From positions 1 to 21,618 of the forward strand of contig NZ_CAMPGZ010000052.1 in NCBI RefSeq assembly GCF_946885725.1: 21,618 nucleotides of DNA, written 5' to 3'. The notes beneath the pieces were generated by a model. That model saw only the letters and a program-made list of their open reading frames with translations. It did not search any database and was not told where the DNA came from. Below are positions 15,555-21,618 of this stretch, in pieces. Positions within the stretch are counted from its first letter, which is position 1; the number at the start of each line of letters is the position of its first letter. The position numbers were made by a program, and so were the translations under genes. The stretch is from an uncultured Nocardioides sp. GTDB lineage: Bacteria > Actinomycetota > Actinomycetes > Propionibacteriales > Nocardioidaceae.

Positions 15555-16235
15555 TCACGGCCAGGCCAGCTGCTCGCCCGTCGGCACCTCGGTGCCGGCG
15601 GGCGTCGCTGTCTCTGCGTCGGCGTGGCGGTGGCGTACGGCGAGCGCGGTGACCGTGCCGAGCACGCCGGCGAGCAACCCGGCGAGCAACCCGGCGACGC
15701 CGATGCCGACGAGCAGCAGCGACGGCGTGCCCCCGGGCTCTTGCGCGGCCGCCTGGGCCGGCTCCGGGGTCAGGTCCAGCACCGTGTCCCGCTCGTAGCC
15801 GTTCGCCTCGGGCAGCACCTGGTCGAGGATCGACGCCAGCTCGGGCCCGGCGCGGTGCCAGACCGGCTCGACCTCGGCGAGCGGGCCGCCGCCGAGCGAC
15901 TCCTGGGTGCTCACCCAGGTGGCGGTGTCGGCCAGGACGTAGACCCGATCCACCCGCCACGGCGTGACGTCGTGGATCAGCCAGGTCAGCGTGACCGGCG
16001 TCTCCGTCGCCAGGCCGCCCGGGTCCGAAACCACCTCGACGTCGCCGCCGACCCCGACGGCCTCGCCGAGCCGGTCGTAGGCCGTGTCGGTGTAGTAGAG
16101 CGCGGTCGAGCGTCCCTCCCCCGGGACGGTGACGACCACACTGGTCGGGCCTCCCGCGCTGGCCGGACCGGCGAGCCCGGCGAGCGCGAGCAGGGTCAGG
16201 ACGGTCAGGACTGTGAGCAGGGCCGCGCGTCGCAT
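15555..16235 (-). CDS. Secreted, C-terminally anchored protein of unknown function
   Basis: The 226-residue protein starts with a clear signal peptide: MRR, a hydrophobic core, and ASA-GG with cleavage likely after residue 27. The middle (about 28-165) is a predicted extracytoplasmic domain with no recognised family; conserved-looking pieces include TALYYTDTAYDRLGEAVG and RVDRVYVLADTATWVST. Residues about 171-200 form one membrane segment, followed by a short cytoplasmic tail. The topology therefore resembles a type I membrane protein. It starts 37 bp after the anti-sigma-like gene stop on the same strand and probably belongs to the sigma-factor operon, where it could be a sensor partner or a regulated envelope protein. 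It ends 15 bp from kamA, convergently. Confidence 0.75.
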   Translation of the reverse strand: MRRAALLTVLTVLTLLALAGLAGPASAGGPTSVVVTVPGEGRSTALYYTDTAYDRLGEAVGVGGDVEVVSDPGGLATETPVTLTWLIHDVTPWRVDRVYVLADTATWVSTQESLGGGPLAEVEPVWHRAGPELASILDQVLPEANGYERDTVLDLTPEPAQAAAQEPGGTPSLLLVGIGVAGLLAGLLAGVLGTVTALAVRHRHADAETATPAGTEVPTGEQLAWP

Positions 16236-16272
16236 GCCGGTGCTACACCGCCGGGCCGCGAATGGTTCCCGC

Positions 16273-16977
16273 TCACTCGACAGGGCGCAGCGAGCCGGCC
16301 CACTCCGCCGCCTCGTCGAACGAGTCCGCGCCCTCGAGCCGGAGCGTCGACCCGTCCGCCAGGACCAGCATCGTCCGGTCGGCGGTTCGGAACTCCCCCG
16401 ATGGCTCTCCGCTCTGGTCGAGCATCGCCAGCCGGTGCGCGGAGGGCAGCCACAGCACCTCTCGACCGCCGATCGTGGCGAACCGCAACCGGGGCGCCTG
16501 CTTCACCACGGCGAAGTCCGGGCTGCCCGCGAGCTGGTCGAGCCGGACGGTGTCCTCGCCCCGGCCCCAGGTCATCGAGACCCGATCTCCACCGACGGCG
16601 ACCTCGACCCCGTCCGGCTCGCCGAGCACCTCGGGGACGAGGAGCGGGAACGTCGCCTGCGCCGCGGCCTCGGCGACTGGCGGCCCGCCGGTCAGCGCGG
16701 GCACCTCGGCGCGGCCCGACGGCTCGTCGCCGCGCTCGACCCGGACCACTCCGAATCCCAGCCACTCCGCGACCGTCGCTCGCACCGGCGGCGTGGCGAC
16801 GAGGACCACGACGAGCGCGAGCAGCGCCAGCGCGACGCGGCGGCGGACCGGTGCCCGGACCGGCCGAACGCCGGCGGCCGGGAGCGCGGCGAGCACCCGG
16901 GCGGCGAACACGTCGACGTCCGTCGCAGGTGCGCTGGTGCGTCCGAGCGCGCGCAGCTCGTCGGTCAGCTCAGGCAT
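16273..16977 (-). CDS. Membrane anti-sigma-like protein
   Basis: The 234-residue protein has a short cytoplasmic N-terminal part (about 1-46), one membrane segment (about 47-62: VRRRVALALLALVVVLVA) and a roughly 170-residue extracytoplasmic domain. This topology, and its start overlapping the sigma-factor stop by 8 nt, point to an anti-sigma factor. The zinc anti-sigma motif HxxxCxxC is absent and no Cys stands in the N-terminal part, so it is not a ZAS-type protein. The external domain has repeated beta-rich segments (VEVAVGGDRVSMTWGRGEDTVRLDQL; LRFATIGGREVLWLPSAHRLAML) reminiscent of a sensor domain, but I recognise no family. Role inferred from context. Confidence 0.6.
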   Translation of the reverse strand: MPELTDELRALGRTSAPATDVDVFAARVLAALPAAGVRPVRAPVRRRVALALLALVVVLVATPPVRATVAEWLGFGVVRVERGDEPSGRAEVPALTGGPPVAEAAAQATFPLLVPEVLGEPDGVEVAVGGDRVSMTWGRGEDTVRLDQLAGSPDFAVVKQAPRLRFATIGGREVLWLPSAHRLAMLDQSGEPSGEFRTADRTMLVLADGSTLRLEGADSFDEAAEWAGSLRPVE

Positions 16978-17557
16978 CGCGGCCCACCTCTTTCTCCAGG
17001 ACCTCACGCAGGGCGGCCAGCGCCCGGTGCAGGCGCGACTTGACCGTGCCGCGCGGCCAGCCGAGCACCGCGGCGGTCTCGGCCTCGTCGAGGTCGAGCA
17101 GGTAGCGGCAGGTCACCACCTGTCGGTGCGGCACCGACAGCTTGGCGAGACCGGCCACCAGCGACTCGCGGCGCGCGTCGCCCAGCACCGTCTCGGTCAC
17201 GTCCTCGTGTCCTCCTCCGTGCAGCAGCAGCGGCTCGGTCGCGGCCCAGGCCCGCTGCTCGCGCGCCGACCGGCGTCCGGCCGCCCGGTGCAGGTTGCGC
17301 GTCTCGTTGGCCACGATGCGCAGCAGCCACGGCCGGAACGGGGCTCCCGGGCGGAACCTCCCCAGGGCGGCGTACGCCTTCACGAACGCTTCCTGTGCGA
17401 CGTCCTCGGCGTCCGCTCCCGCGCCGAGCAGGGCGGCGGTGCGCACGGCGACCGGGGCGTGGCGGCGCACGAGGACGGAGTACGCGTCGGTGTCACCGTC
17501 GCGCACGCGGGCCAGCAGGCGAGCGTCGTCGTCCGCGTCGTCGAGCGTCGTGGTCAG
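16970..17557 (-). CDS. ECF-type sigma-70 family factor
   Basis: The roughly 195-residue protein contains both ECF sigma domains. Region 2 (about residues 14-95) includes DTDAYSVLVRRHAP, AEDVAQEAFVKAYAALGRF and FRPWLLRIVANETRN; region 4 (about 132-190) includes LSVPHRQVVTCRYLLDLDEAETAAVLGWPRGTVKSRLHRAL, the -35-binding helix-turn-helix. The start is uncertain. No in-frame ATG, GTG or TTG lies between the upstream gene and region 2; CTG 17557, with GGAGG 10 nt before it, is the best start that keeps region 2 whole. A GTG at 17506 would remove the first helix turn. The stop overlaps the anti-sigma-like gene by 8 nt, indicating an operon. The target promoters are unknown. Confidence 0.85.
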   Translation of the reverse strand: MTTTLDDADDDARLLARVRDGDTDAYSVLVRRHAPVAVRTAALLGAGADAEDVAQEAFVKAYAALGRFRPGAPFRPWLLRIVANETRNLHRAAGRRSAREQRAWAATEPLLLHGGGHEDVTETVLGDARRESLVAGLAKLSVPHRQVVTCRYLLDLDEAETAAVLGWPRGTVKSRLHRALAALREVLEKEVGRDA

Positions 17558-17619
17558 GGTGCCGGGACCTCCTCCCCTCGAGGGTCCTACACCGCCGCGG
17601 CCCGTGAGGTTCCGACGCG

Positions 17620-18594
17620 CTACGTCCGCTGTCCGCGCAGGGACGTGAGCGTCTCGACCAGCCGGGCGGCCGGGCTGTCGAGGCCCCAGCGCTCCGCCAG
17701 CTCGGCGAGCCGCTCGGGGTCGGCCGGGGTGAGCGGCAGGGTGAGGTCGGGGTCGTCGAGGTCGAGGTCGCGGGCGACCGCCACCACCCGCGGGGCGACC
17801 TCGAGGTAGTCGGCAGCGTCGAGGATCTTGCGGCGCTGGCCGGGCGAGAGCTCGGCGCCGTCGTCGGCGGCTGCCTTGCGCAACGACTCGATGTCGCCGA
17901 ACTTCCGCAGCAGCGACGCGGCGATCTTCTCCCCGATCCCGGGCACACCGGGCAGTCCGTCGGAGGAGTCGCCACGCAGCGTGGCGAGGTCGGCGTACTG
18001 GCTGGCGTCGACGCCGTACTTCTCCCGCACCACCTCGTTGGTGATCCGCTCGTGCCGCCCGACGCCGCGGGCGACGTACAGCACCCGCACCTCGGCCTCG
18101 TCGTCGACGAGCTGGAACAGGTCGCGGTCGCCGGTGACGATGTCGACGGGCATCCCGGCGTTGGTCGCCAGCGTGCCGATCACGTCGTCGGCCTCGTAGC
18201 CGTCGGCGCCGACCACCGCGATGCCGAACGCCTCGAGCACCTCCTCGATCACCGGGATCTGAGCCTGGAGCGGGTCGGGCACCTCCTCGATCCAGTGCTT
18301 GCCGCCCTCGCCCTCGGTCCTCAGCGGCGCGGCGACACGGTGCGACTTGTACGACGGGATCAGGTCGACGCGCCACTGCGGCCGCCAGTCGTTGTCCCAG
18401 CAGCAGGCGAGGTGGGTCGGGTGGTACTCCCCCACCAGCCGGGTGATGAAGTCCAGCAGCCCGCGTACCGCGTTGACCGGTGTGCCGTCGGGCGCCCGCA
18501 CCGAGTCGGGCACGCCGAAGAACGCGCGGAAGTACAGCGAGGCGGTGTCCAGCAGCATCAGGCGGCTCGCGCCGTCGGTCCCAGGCGTCGTCAC
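17620..18594 (-). CDS. 5'-3' exonuclease (PolA N-terminal domain-like)
   Basis: The 324-residue protein matches stand-alone 5'-3' exonucleases related to the N-terminal domain of DNA polymerase I (FEN family), which remove RNA primers or flaps. Metal-binding acidic residues are visible: LLDTAS (14-19, Asp16), EADD (134-137), and GDRD (155-158), followed by the helix-three-turn-helix GDSSDGLPGVPGIGEKIA (208-225). Length fits actinobacterial homologues such as Rv2090. GTG 18594 gives a full-length N-terminus; ATG 18558 would begin right at the first strand and lose little. No Shine-Dalgarno sequence is seen. It diverges from the lrp-like gene with a 63-bp gap. The helY gene nearby repeats the Rv2090-Rv2092c neighbourhood of M. 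tuberculosis. Confidence 0.9.
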   Translation of the reverse strand: MTTPGTDGASRLMLLDTASLYFRAFFGVPDSVRAPDGTPVNAVRGLLDFITRLVGEYHPTHLACCWDNDWRPQWRVDLIPSYKSHRVAAPLRTEGEGGKHWIEEVPDPLQAQIPVIEEVLEAFGIAVVGADGYEADDVIGTLATNAGMPVDIVTGDRDLFQLVDDEAEVRVLYVARGVGRHERITNEVVREKYGVDASQYADLATLRGDSSDGLPGVPGIGEKIAASLLRKFGDIESLRKAAADDGAELSPGQRRKILDAADYLEVAPRVVAVARDLDLDDPDLTLPLTPADPERLAELAERWGLDSPAARLVETLTSLRGQRT

Positions 18595-18644
18595 GCGGGC
18601 GAGTCTTCCATGCCGAGACGACAGGTCCGGAGGCCCGCGCTCTA

Positions 18645-18650
18645 TAGGGT
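18645..18650 (+). promoter_or_regulatory. Putative -10 box of the Lrp/AsnC gene
   Basis: TAGGGT ends 7 nt before the GTG at 18658, again leaderless geometry. It is a modest match to TANNNT, overlapping a TATAGG. Confidence 0.35.
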
Positions 18651-18657
18651 GTCGCCC

Positions 18658-19095
18658 GTGGAAGACCTGGATGCGCAGATCCTCAAGCTCCTCGCCGCCG
18701 ACGGCCGGATGTCCTTCACCGACCTGGGGAAGGCGACCGGCCTGTCCACGTCGGCGGTGCACCAGCGGGTCAAGCGGCTCGAGCAGCGGGGCGTGATCAA
18801 GGGGTACGGCGCGTCGATCGACTACGACCAGATCGGCAAGCCGCTCACCGCGTTCATCAGCATCCGGCCGATCGACCCCTCGCAGCCCGACGACTCACCC
18901 GAGCGGCTGCGCGACATCACCGAGATCGAGTCGTGCTGGTCGGTGGCCGGCGACGAGTCCTACATCCTCAAGGTCCGCGTCGCGACTCCGGCCGACCTCG
19001 AGGACCTGCTCGCCCGGGTCCGCGCCGCCGCCAACGTCTCCACCCGTACGACGATCGTGCTGTCCACGCCGTACGAGCACCGCCCGACGCTGTGA
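18658..19095 (+). CDS. Lrp/AsnC family transcriptional regulator
   Basis: The 145-residue protein has an N-terminal winged helix-turn-helix of Lrp/AsnC type (LDAQILKLLAADGRMSFTDL, then GLSTSAVHQRVKRLEQRGVI; about residues 4-47) and a C-terminal RAM ligand-binding domain (about 65-138), with the sequence SCWSVAGDESYILKVRVAT that is typical of amino-acid-sensing Lrp proteins. Length is usual for the family. GTG 18658 is chosen because it begins directly at the domain and TAGGGT lies 7 nt upstream. The regulator is divergent from the exonuclease gene and about 3 kb from kamA. Because Lrp proteins often respond to amino acids, control of the lysine genes is imaginable, but no shared binding site was identified. 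Confidence 0.9.
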   Translation: MEDLDAQILKLLAADGRMSFTDLGKATGLSTSAVHQRVKRLEQRGVIKGYGASIDYDQIGKPLTAFISIRPIDPSQPDDSPERLRDITEIESCWSVAGDESYILKVRVATPADLEDLLARVRAAANVSTRTTIVLSTPYEHRPTL

Positions 19096-19107
19096 CGACG
19101 ACGCAGA

Positions 19108-19180
19108 ACAACGATTCGTCTGCGGTTTACGGGGTGAATCACACAGGCGGATCGCAGACGAATCGTTGTGCAGACGAATC
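19108..19180. terminator. Long inverted repeat between convergent genes, probable bidirectional terminator
   Basis: Perfect 17-bp arms (19108-19124 and 19153-19169; ACAACGATTCGTCTGCG and its complement) flank a 28-nt loop. The 11-mer GCAGACGAATC, part of the right arm, is repeated directly at 19170-19180, giving three copies in all (one inverted). The element fills the gap between the convergent lrp-like gene (stop 19095) and the 206-residue gene (stop 19186), the right place for a two-way terminator, though no T run is present. It is less GC-rich than its surroundings. Confidence 0.6.
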
Positions 19181-19185
19181 CCGGG

Positions 19186-19806
19186 TCAGCGCAGCTGCGC
19201 GGGGATGGAGCCGCCGACGCGGACCTCGCTGCGCAGCGCGGACGCGACCCGGTTGGCGCGGGCCAGCGTGATGTCGAAGCTGTCGATCCCGCTGTTGAGC
19301 TCGTCGTAGAGCGCTACGTCGGTGATCCGCGGCAGGTTCACCAGCACGGTGAGGTGCGCGGTGCTGGCGGCCGCGCGGGTCTGCTCGACCGCGGCCATCA
19401 GCGTGAGCCGGCTCGCCGGGCGGCGGATCACCAGCAGCTTCTCGGACAGGCCGAGCAGGGTGTGGCAGGCGTCCACGAGCATCGCCGAGGCGCGGACGGC
19501 GCCGGTCAGCGCGTTGGTGAGCACCCGGGCGCGGACGACGGGGTCGGGCTCGGAGGCCAGCGCCTCGTCGGCGCGGCGGCCGTGGGAGACGACGTCCTCG
19601 TCGAGCATCCGGGCGAGGTCCTCCAGGACCCGGGCCTGGTAGCGCGCGGTCGCGACCTCGTCGTACTCCGCGCGTGTCAGCCCGACCCGGTCCTCGGCCA
19701 CCCTCGCGACCTGCTGCGCGGACGTGATCACCTGGAAGAACGGGTTGTTGACGTCCTCACGCAGCACGAACTGGTCGATCCACGACGTTCGACGGCGGTT
19801 GGCCAC
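19186..19806 (-). CDS. Conserved-looking helical protein of unknown function (206 aa)
   Basis: I do not recognise the family. The sequence is almost entirely predicted helix with regularly spaced hydrophobics, no signal peptide and no membrane segment: a basic start (MANRRRTSWIDQFVLREDV), a central block (RARVLTNALTGAVRASAMLVDACHTLLGLSEKLLVIRRPASRL) and a C-terminal block (DSFDITLARANRVASALRSEVRVGG). The spacing is compatible with a helix bundle. GTG 19806 has GGGAG 5-6 nt before it and is taken as the start. The gene lies between the Lrp regulator (convergent) and helY (same strand), and TAGGAT at 19878-19883 may be its own -10 box. No catalytic motif can be named. Confidence 0.7.
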   Translation of the reverse strand: MANRRRTSWIDQFVLREDVNNPFFQVITSAQQVARVAEDRVGLTRAEYDEVATARYQARVLEDLARMLDEDVVSHGRRADEALASEPDPVVRARVLTNALTGAVRASAMLVDACHTLLGLSEKLLVIRRPASRLTLMAAVEQTRAAASTAHLTVLVNLPRITDVALYDELNSGIDSFDITLARANRVASALRSEVRVGGSIPAQLR

Positions 19807-19877
19807 CCATGCTCCCGAGCGCTAGAAGGTTTCGGGCACGCCGCGGACGCGACGTGCGACGGGGAAGGACGAAGCGG

Positions 19878-19883
19878 ATCCTA
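19878..19883 (-). promoter_or_regulatory. Putative -10 box of the 206-residue protein gene
   Basis: TAGGAT on the minus strand fits TANNNT about 70 bp before GTG 19806. It sits in the 155-bp gap after helY, in which nothing else was identified. Confidence 0.3.
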
Positions 19884-19965
19884 CCGAAGAGTCACCTCGG
19901 CGTGCGTCCCTGGTCTCGACCGGACCTTGGTTTCTGCAAACGTCCGCTGAGAGGTCGGTCGGCGG

Positions 19966-21618
19966 TCAGTCGGCGAGCATCGAGTAGGCCACGACGCCCC
20001 GCCTCAGCGCCGCCGCCGACTGTCGCGCCACGCCGCGAAGCGGGCCGTCTCCGGCGGCGTCGGCGACCTGGTCGGTGAGGTCGAGCAGCTGCTTCATCCA
20101 GCGCACGAAGTCGCCCGCGGCGAGGTCGGTCTCGTCGAGCACCTCGTCGAGGGGCGCGCCCTCGGCCCAGCGGTACGCCGCCCAGGCGAAGCCCAGGTCG
20201 GGCTCGCGCAGGAAGTCGAGCTTGTGCTCCCGCTCGAGCGCGTCGAGGTCGGCCCAGACCGAGACGGTGTCGGCCAGCACCTGCTTGACGCGGCCGCCCG
20301 GCAGGCGCGGCTGCTGGGCGTCGTCCGGACGCCGCGCCTCGAACACCAGCGCCGACAGCGCGGCGGCGAGGCCGCTCGGGTCGAGGTCGTCCCAGAGCCC
20401 GTTGCGCAGGCACTCGGCCGCGACCAGGTCCATGTCGGTGTAGATCCGGCGCAGCCGCATGCCGGCCTCGGTGACCTTGTCTGCGTCGAGGTAGCCGAGG
20501 TCGGTGAGCACCTCGCAGACCCGGTCGAACTGGCGGGCGATGGTGTTGGTGCGCTGCTCGATCCGCCGCCGCAGCGTGTTGGTGTCGCGGTCGAGCTTGG
20601 CGTAGCGCTCGGCCCAGCGGGCGTGGTCCTCGCGCTCGGGGCAGGAGTGGCACGGATGGGCGCGCAGCGCCTCGCGGAGCCGGGCGATCTCCTGCTCCCC
20701 CGAAGCCTGGTGGGCGGTGCGGCCGCGGCCACCACCGCGCCCCTCGCCCCGAGACATCGGCGGCGGGGTGAGCCCGTGCGTGCGCTGCCGCAGCGAGGAG
20801 GCCAGGTCACGCCGGGCCTGCGGGTTGCGGCCGTTGAACGACTTCGGGATCCGCATCCGGGTGAGCGGCTTCACCGGCGTCGGGAAATCGGCGACGGAGA
20901 GCCGCCGGGCGTGCCGGTCGGCGGTGAGCACGTAGGGGCGCGGGCCGTCACGCTCGGAGCGCACACCCGGGTCGATCACCACCGCCATGCCCGAGAACCG
21001 GCCGGCCGGCACCTCGATCACGTCGCCGGGACGGAGCGCCTCGAGCGACGCGAGCACCTCCTGCCGGCGATCGGCGCGGCGGGCCTTCGCCATGTCGGCC
21101 TCGACCTCGGAGAGCCTGCGCCGCAGTCCGGCGTACTCCATGAAGTCGCCCTTGTCGCAGGTCGCCGCCTCGGCGTACCCGGCGAGCGCCTCCTCGGCCT
21201 TGCGCAGCTGCCGGGCCAGCCCGACCACGGCCTTGTCGGCCTGGAACTGGGCGAACGACGACTCGAGCAGCTCGCGGGCGGTGGCCCGGCCGACCTGGTG
21301 CACGAGGTTGACCGCCATGTTGTACGACGGCCGGAACGACGACTTGAGCGGGTAGGTGCGCGTCGACGCGAGTCCGGCCAACGACTTGGGCTCGAGCCCC
21401 GGCTGCCACAGCACGACGGCGTGGCCCTCGACGTCGATGCCGCGGCGACCGGCCCGGCCGGTGAGCTGGGTGTACTCCCCCGGCGTGATGTCGGCGTGGG
21501 TCTCGCCGTTCCACTTCGAGAGCTTCTCCAGCACGACGCTGCGCGCGGGCATGTTGATACCGAGGGCGAGCGTCTCGGTGGCGAACACGACCTTGCAGAG
21601 GCCGTCCGCGAACAGCTC
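19966..21618 (-). CDS. helY: HelY/Ski2-like DEAD/DEAH-box RNA helicase, C-terminal part (gene runs off the window)
   Basis: The 550 visible residues are the C-terminal part of a superfamily 2 helicase of the Ski2/Mtr4 type; the N-terminal domain with the Walker and DEAD-box motifs lies outside the window. The second RecA-like domain ends with motif V (ATETLALGINMPA, visible residues 13-25) and motif VI (YTQLTGRAGRRG, 49-60, with the arginine finger). After it come a long helical and beta-rich insertion (about 100-300), a Cys/His piece CHSCPE near 320, and the DSHCT-type C-terminal helical domain (GLWDDLDPSGLAAALSALV through the end), which is the arch and ratchet region. HelY in M. tuberculosis is Rv2092c. 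The reading frame stays open to the window edge, so the gene is larger than shown. Confidence 0.93.
   Translation of the reverse strand, partial: ELFADGLCKVVFATETLALGINMPARSVVLEKLSKWNGETHADITPGEYTQLTGRAGRRGIDVEGHAVVLWQPGLEPKSLAGLASTRTYPLKSSFRPSYNMAVNLVHQVGRATARELLESSFAQFQADKAVVGLARQLRKAEEALAGYAEAATCDKGDFMEYAGLRRRLSEVEADMAKARRADRRQEVLASLEALRPGDVIEVPAGRFSGMAVVIDPGVRSERDGPRPYVLTADRHARRLSVADFPTPVKPLTRMRIPKSFNGRNPQARRDLASSLRQRTHGLTPPPMSRGEGRGGGRGRTAHQASGEQEIARLREALRAHPCHSCPEREDHARWAERYAKLDRDTNTLRRRIEQRTNTIARQFDRVCEVLTDLGYLDADKVTEAGMRLRRIYTDMDLVAAECLRNGLWDDLDPSGLAAALSALVFEARRPDDAQQPRLPGGRVKQVLADTVSVWADLDALEREHKLDFLREPDLGFAWAAYRWAEGAPLDEVLDETDLAAGDFVRWMKQLLDLTDQVADAAGDGPLRGVARQSAAALRRGVVAYSMLAD

Noticed and set aside
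18596..18617. Very short frame ATG-GAA-GAC upstream of the exonuclease gene
   Set aside because: Six codons only, no ribosome-binding site, and the phase differs from the exonuclease; probably chance.

Overview
The window reads as chromosomal DNA from a high-GC actinobacterium, most likely Nocardioides-like (Propionibacteriales). The evidence is the very high GC content, an RbpA gene, neighbouring lnt and polyprenol-phosphate mannosyltransferase genes, a HelY/Ski2-type helicase, FxsA, and several genes that look leaderless (a TANNNT -10 box 6-7 nt before ATG or GTG). I see no tRNA, rRNA, insertion sequence, prophage or CRISPR array. Most genes are actinobacterial housekeeping genes; the distinctive insert is a lysine-degradation cluster.

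Layout. (1) 1-1622: an XRE helix-turn-helix domain fused to a MurA-like enolpyruvyl transferase, whose putative promoter has an 18-bp palindrome filling the -35/-10 spacer. (2) 1650-4198: a small zinc-ribbon protein on the minus strand, diverging from a glycerophosphodiester phosphodiesterase whose stop overlaps an Atg22-type MFS transporter. (3) 4199-7704: rbpA behind a textbook SigR/SigH-type promoter (GGGAAT-N18-GTTG), then fxsA, ppm and lnt on the minus strand; lnt overlaps ppm. (4) 7705-8368: a gene-free stretch with a 41-bp-period array of palindromes beside lnt, an unexplained middle, a possible minus-strand promoter and a strong terminator-like hairpin. (5) 8369-15539: the lysine cluster. 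A minus-strand operon kdd - amidohydrolase - kamD - kamE - kal is tightly coupled by 1-4 nt overlaps, and kamA is transcribed divergently. (6) 15555-17557: an ECF sigma factor, a membrane anti-sigma-like protein and a secreted or anchored protein of unknown function, all on the minus strand. (7) 17620-21618: a 5'-3' exonuclease, a divergent leaderless Lrp/AsnC regulator, a 17-bp-stem hairpin, an uncharacterised helical protein, and the 3' part of helY, which runs off the window.

How the genes work together. KamA converts L-lysine to beta-lysine, KamDE moves the terminal amine to give 3,5-diaminohexanoate, Kdd oxidises this to 5-amino-3-oxohexanoate, and Kal removes ammonia from 3-aminobutyryl-CoA. 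The intervening cleavage enzyme Kce and a CoA transferase are not in the window, while an unexpected YtcJ-like amidohydrolase sits inside the operon. Lnt and Ppm both modify envelope lipids and lipoproteins. RbpA supports transcription initiation and appears to be wired to thiol-oxidative stress. The points most worth follow-up are the self-controlling XRE-MurA fusion, the palindrome array upstream of lnt, the amidohydrolase inside the lysine operon, and the sigma/anti-sigma/anchored-protein trio.
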